A program made the translations under genes and the position numbers. Under the pieces are notes generated by a model, which made no database searches, had not been told where the DNA came from, and worked only from the letters and a program-made list of their open reading frames with translations. A stretch of 9,185 nt of DNA. Source: Tannerella sp. (GTDB lineage: Bacteria > Bacteroidota > Bacteroidia > Bacteroidales > Tannerellaceae). Below, in pieces: positions 6,261 through 9,185 of the stretch (positions are counted from its first letter, which is position 1; each line of letters begins with the position of its first letter). The stretch spans positions 1 through 9,185 of the forward strand of contig JAITNE010000145.1 in the NCBI GenBank assembly GCA_031290635.1, in the 5' to 3' direction.

Positions 6261-8181
6261 GAGGGGAGGCTATTATCATAAGTATGTCGTCTTCCGATAC
6301 GGCGTCGCCGGAATTAAGGAGGATTGCAGTTATCACTCCGTCGCTGACGGCGCTGACGGCGTTATAGGTCTTCATCGCTTCTATATAGCAGACGGTCTGG
6401 TCTTTCTTTACCGTATCGCCTACCTTCACCGGCATGTCGCCTGTCCCTTTGACAAGGAAGAATTTACCTTCGAGCGGCGACAGCAATTCGCTGCCTTCGT
6501 TGAATACCGAATTCTCTTTAGTTATCGGGGGAGCTGCAGAGGTCGGCGCGACAGGAGCAGGAGCTGTGGCAGTGGCCGTATTGTCGGTTGGAGCGCCCTG
6601 AAACGAAACGGTTACGCGATAAGGCTGACCATTGACGTCAACATTAAGTATCTGCGGAGTGGAAGGCATTGCGAAACCCGTTGTGGGAGCGGCTGCAACT
6701 TCTTTTTTGACGCTCGATTTCTCAGCATGACGCTTGGCTATATCTGCAAGGAAATCTATCTTTGCCTTACCCGACTTATATGCTTCATACTGAGCCGGAT
6801 GCATTGCATATTCAAATAAATCCTCATCATCCTCGCCTACCTCCCAATGCTTTTCGTTCATCATCTTGCGATACTTATTGAGCGCATCGGGATAATTGTC
6901 TTGCGGGTCGCCATCGAAGAATTCCCGCCCTTCGGCTTTCGCTTTTTCGAGTATTTCGGGAGCAAGCTCGCCCGGTAGCCGTCCGGCCTTGCCAAGCAAC
7001 ATGTCCCATATATCATCGGCTATCATGCTCCAACGTTCTTTACCCTTGAGCATCTGCATAACGTTCATCAATGCAAGGTTTTTGACGTACTGACTGAAAG
7101 GCGTAACGAGCGGAGGATAACCCACGCGAGGCCATACGTAAGCCACCTCGTCAAACAGTTTGATAAGCAAGTCATCCAATGACAGCGGCAGTTCCTTATT
7201 TTTCTCACGACTTTTGTTGATAGTGACAAGGTTTGATTCAAGGTCGGCCATAAGACTTCCCATCATGCCTCCGGGCAGTCCGGGAGCTATCAGCAGCGAG
7301 TTCATCAGACGGTTCTTCGGACTTATATATAATCCCAGAAAATCGTCCATAAACTCCTGAATCATACTGCGTACTTTCATATATGCGCTCATATTGATTT
7401 CGGGAACGATATAGCCCGCATCCTTCAACATCGCCTGCACCGTCAGCAAGTCGGCATGACCCGTGCCCCACGACAGCGGTTCCATCCCTACATCTATATA
7501 GTCGCATCCGGCATCACAAACGGCGAGTATCGACGCCACACTAAAGCCCGGACCGGCATGACTGTGATACTGTACGGGTATCTCCGGATAAGCTTTCTTG
7601 ATGTTGGCGACAATCAGTCCCAATGAGTGTGGTCGGCCAATGCCTGCCATGTCTTTGATACAAATCTCGTCGGCGCCGCTCTCTATAAGGTCAAGCGCCA
7701 TTGTTGTATAGTATTCGACCGTATGAACGGGCGAATGGGTGATACTCAACGCGCACTGCGAAATCATTCCGGCCTCGTGAGCAAAACGTATTGATGATTT
7801 GATATTGCGTACATCATTCAGTCCGCAAAACGTGCGGGTAATATCCGTACCTTGCGCATTCTTCACCTGATAAAACAGTTGACGCACATCGGCCGGCACA
7901 GGGCTCATGCGCAAACCATTCAAGGCGCGGTCTAACATCTGCGTCTGGATACCTGCCTCATTAAAAGGCTTAGTCCAGTCTCTCACAGCCTTGTTGGGAT
8001 TCTCGCCAAAGAGCAGATTAACCTGCTCAAAGCCCCCGCCGTTAGTCTCAACTCTCGCAAAACATCCCATCTCGATTATCGCGGGAGCTATATGTGTCAA
8101 CTGGTCAACGCGGGGTACGTACTTTCCGGCCGACTGCCACATGTCGCGAAAAACGAGGCAAAATTTAATTTCTCTACTCAT
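6253..8181 (-). CDS. oadA: Biotin-dependent decarboxylase alpha subunit (oxaloacetate decarboxylase OadA-like), carboxyltransferase plus biotin carrier
   Basis: This is a 642-residue protein. Residues about 5-260 form the HMGL-like carboxyltransferase barrel, and about 265-480 the conserved carboxylase/PYC_OADA-type domain with PGLPGGMMG at 300-308. A Pro/Ala/Thr-rich linker spans about 529-554. The C-terminal biotinyl domain has EAMK with the biotin lysine at K604, 38 residues from the end, as is usual. Metal-site residues are present: D13, K176 (expected to be carbamylated) in IKDMAG, and H206 and H208 in YHSHAG. They match D17, K178, H207 and H209 of the Vibrio enzyme. The enzyme moves CO2 from oxaloacetate to biotin, and the beta subunit then releases it to drive sodium export. 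Several usually invariant blocks differ: FRDMWQS instead of LRDAHQS, NGGGFE instead of GGATFD, TFCGLND instead of VFDALND, and EAMKT instead of EAMKM. I believe this is a Bacteroidota subfamily. The substrate is inferred from family and neighbours. Confidence 0.88.
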   Translation of the reverse strand: MSREIKFCLVFRDMWQSAGKYVPRVDQLTHIAPAIIEMGCFARVETNGGGFEQVNLLFGENPNKAVRDWTKPFNEAGIQTQMLDRALNGLRMSPVPADVRQLFYQVKNAQGTDITRTFCGLNDVRNIKSSIRFAHEAGMISQCALSITHSPVHTVEYYTTMALDLIESGADEICIKDMAGIGRPHSLGLIVANIKKAYPEIPVQYHSHAGPGFSVASILAVCDAGCDYIDVGMEPLSWGTGHADLLTVQAMLKDAGYIVPEINMSAYMKVRSMIQEFMDDFLGLYISPKNRLMNSLLIAPGLPGGMMGSLMADLESNLVTINKSREKNKELPLSLDDLLIKLFDEVAYVWPRVGYPPLVTPFSQYVKNLALMNVMQMLKGKERWSMIADDIWDMLLGKAGRLPGELAPEILEKAKAEGREFFDGDPQDNYPDALNKYRKMMNEKHWEVGEDDEDLFEYAMHPAQYEAYKSGKAKIDFLADIAKRHAEKSSVKKEVAAAPTTGFAMPSTPQILNVDVNGQPYRVTVSFQGAPTDNTATATAPAPVAPTSAAPPITKENSVFNEGSELLSPLEGKFFLVKGTGDMPVKVGDTVKKDQTVCYIEAMKTYNAVSAVSDGVITAILLNSGDAVSEDDILMIIASPHG

Positions 8182-8208
8182 TCTTATAACCTGTTAAATT
8201 CCTGTATT

Positions 8209-8475
8209 TTACTCTATCTTTGTTACTCTTCCGGCGCCGGCAGTCAGCACGCTTACCGCCGAAACTATAGCCGCAGTCGTTTGACTTGCTACCTCGCCGT
8301 TACCCATCGGCGTTACTGTTGTCGGTCTGCGCGTCTTCTCCACAAACTCTTCCGGTGCATATCTATTGACTAAGCCAATCAATCCCTTGCTAAACCAGAT
8401 AATAAGCAGCAGAATAGCGAAAACCGAAGTCATACCGACCATAATAAGCAGCAATCCAAGTTCCAAATTCTCCAT
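8209..8475 (-). CDS. oadG: Decarboxylase gamma subunit, single-span membrane anchor (OadG family)
   Basis: This is an 88-residue protein. Residues about 7-28 form one transmembrane helix (GLLLIMVGMTSVFAILLLII), with the GM-x3-F-x2-L pattern typical of OadG. An amphipathic juxtamembrane segment follows (GLIGLVNRYAPEEF, about 31-44), then a Thr/Pro- and Ala/Val-rich soluble tail. The gamma subunit tethers the alpha and beta subunits and stabilises the complex. I see no histidine in the tail like those that bind zinc in the Klebsiella protein. It is the first gene of the cluster, 27 bases ahead of oadA. The gene order gamma, alpha, beta is the classical one. Small size and low complexity make detection by similarity alone difficult; position and the membrane pattern carry the call. 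Confidence 0.85.
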   Translation of the reverse strand: MENLELGLLLIMVGMTSVFAILLLIIWFSKGLIGLVNRYAPEEFVEKTRRPTTVTPMGNGEVASQTTAAIVSAVSVLTAGAGRVTKIE

Positions 8476-8498
8476 AAAACCTAAAAAATTAGTAATAC

Positions 8499-9185
8499 CT
8501 AAATCTTTTCTTTCTCAAAAGAGAGTACAAAAGTACGACTTTCTTTTGACTTGTCCAAATTTTCCGACTGAAAACGAACATCATTATCCGTCTCTACCCC
8601 CTCCGATTCGATGCCGCTATCAGACATGTTGCTGTTATTCATATACTCAACCGAATGCGGTATCGTATCAATAAAATATAATTCTCCGTCTTTTCCTTTC
8701 AATACATTAGCAGGTCGGGCGTCAAAAATTTCATACGAGCCGTTACTCCAAACTTCGTGTAAATTTGCCAAACTCCTTTTCCCGTCAAGTTTAAATCCAA
8801 TGCTTGTTAAATAATTGTGGATTTCTTCCTTTGTTGCATTGCGTTCGGCATCTATAAGGGGTTGATCTAATACTAACGCAGGATTTCCGTGTAGATTATT
8901 CATAAAACCTTTTATTGTGTATGCAGCATTAGGAAACAACTTGTTATGCGCAGAAAATCTGTCTATAATTGCATGCAGATTTTTATTGTGTTCCGAACTT
9001 GTTACATAAACAAGATTATTTAGTTTGGTAAGAGTTTTGCCATCCGAATTTAGATATACATCGTGTTCGGAAGTGCCTCTTGCTTTTTGATTATGTAACA
9101 GTTTTTTGTCTGAAAGATACGAATTATCAAGCCAAACGCCGTTTTCCTGCGCCTGCCTGCGTAATTCATTTTGGAATTTCTTTTT
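8499..9185 (-). CDS. Protein-kinase-like domain of polyvalent-protein type, C-terminal part; gene enters from beyond the right edge
   Basis: The frame stays open from its TAG stop (8499-8501) to the window edge, giving 228 residues with no start. An apparent TTG start at 8939 would cut the domain and is not likely. Numbering from the first visible residue, GTSEHDVY at 37-44 resembles the nucleotide loop, K54 in LTKLNN the ATP-binding lysine, and VLDQPLI at 105-111 the hinge. FDARPANV at 154-161 resembles the catalytic loop (D155, N160), and YFIDT at 170-174 the metal-binding aspartate (D173). This order fits the kinase-like module described in polyvalent proteins of phages and conjugative elements. 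A Ser/Asn/Glu-rich tail follows (about 183-218). Base composition differs sharply from the neighbours: 37 G+C in 120 bases at 8941-9060, against 34 in 60 at 7441-7500. This suggests horizontal origin. It ends 23 bases before oadG and shows no terminator. Substrate and activity are unknown. Confidence 0.65.
   Translation of the reverse strand, partial: KKKFQNELRRQAQENGVWLDNSYLSDKKLLHNQKARGTSEHDVYLNSDGKTLTKLNNLVYVTSSEHNKNLHAIIDRFSAHNKLFPNAAYTIKGFMNNLHGNPALVLDQPLIDAERNATKEEIHNYLTSIGFKLDGKRSLANLHEVWSNGSYEIFDARPANVLKGKDGELYFIDTIPHSVEYMNNSNMSDSGIESEGVETDNDVRFQSENLDKSKESRTFVLSFEKEKI
8528..8559 (-). promoter_or_regulatory. Bacteroidota-type promoter for the oadG-oadA-oadB cluster
   Basis: On the minus strand TTTG (8559-8556), a 20-base spacer and TACTTTTG (8535-8528) match the consensus TTTG, 19 to 21 bases, TAnnTTTG, with no mismatch. 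The transcript would start near 8521-8524, about 47 bases before the oadG ATG. The whole site lies inside codons for the last 20 or so residues of the upstream kinase-like gene, so oadGAB can be expressed independently of it. Confidence 0.7.

Noticed and set aside
8937..8939. TTG as the start of the kinase-like gene
   Set aside because: The same frame continues open to the window edge, and the upstream residues contain the nucleotide-loop and lysine motifs of the domain, so the true start is further upstream and outside the window.

Overview
The window looks like chromosomal DNA of a Bacteroidales-type bacterium (phylum Bacteroidota). The evidence is indirect but consistent. Two intergenic sites match the Bacteroidota sigma-factor consensus (TTTG, about 20 bases, TAnnTTTG), ribosome binding sites are weak or absent, and the OadA variant (FRDMWQS, NGGGFE) is the form I associate with Bacteroides and Porphyromonas relatives. 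Every convincing gene lies on the minus strand, so transcription runs from high to low coordinates.

Layout in transcription order. From the right edge to 8499 lies the 3' part of a gene that enters from outside the window. It is AT-rich and resembles the protein-kinase-like module found in 'polyvalent' proteins of phages and conjugative elements. Only 23 bases later starts a compact three-gene cluster, 8475 to 5022, for a sodium-pumping biotin-dependent decarboxylase: gamma subunit (single membrane anchor), alpha subunit (carboxyltransferase plus biotin carrier) and beta subunit (membrane carboxybiotin decarboxylase). A near-perfect promoter for this cluster lies inside the last codons of the kinase-like gene.

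After a 155-base AT-rich gap with its own promoter comes a second three-gene operon, 4866 to 271. It holds a long DUF349 protein with a tandem-repeat acidic N-terminus, an ATP-grasp-like protein of unknown function, and a U32-family protein (TrhP/RlhA/UbiU superfamily, probably an RNA hydroxylation enzyme). The last two overlap by ATGA and are very likely translationally coupled.

The left 270 bases hold no gene. They contain a heptamer repeat that runs into the end of the U32 gene, and a cluster of short perfect hairpins. The 12-base motif TATCAATAGAAA and its inverse bracket part of this cluster, and a third copy of the motif lies in the gap between the two operons. This looks like a dispersed palindromic repeat element.

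The decarboxylase cluster is ordinary energy metabolism, with some active-site divergence. The less explained parts are the kinase-like fragment, the hairpin element, and the DUF349/ATP-grasp/U32 operon. I see no CRISPR array, tRNA, rRNA or complete insertion sequence.
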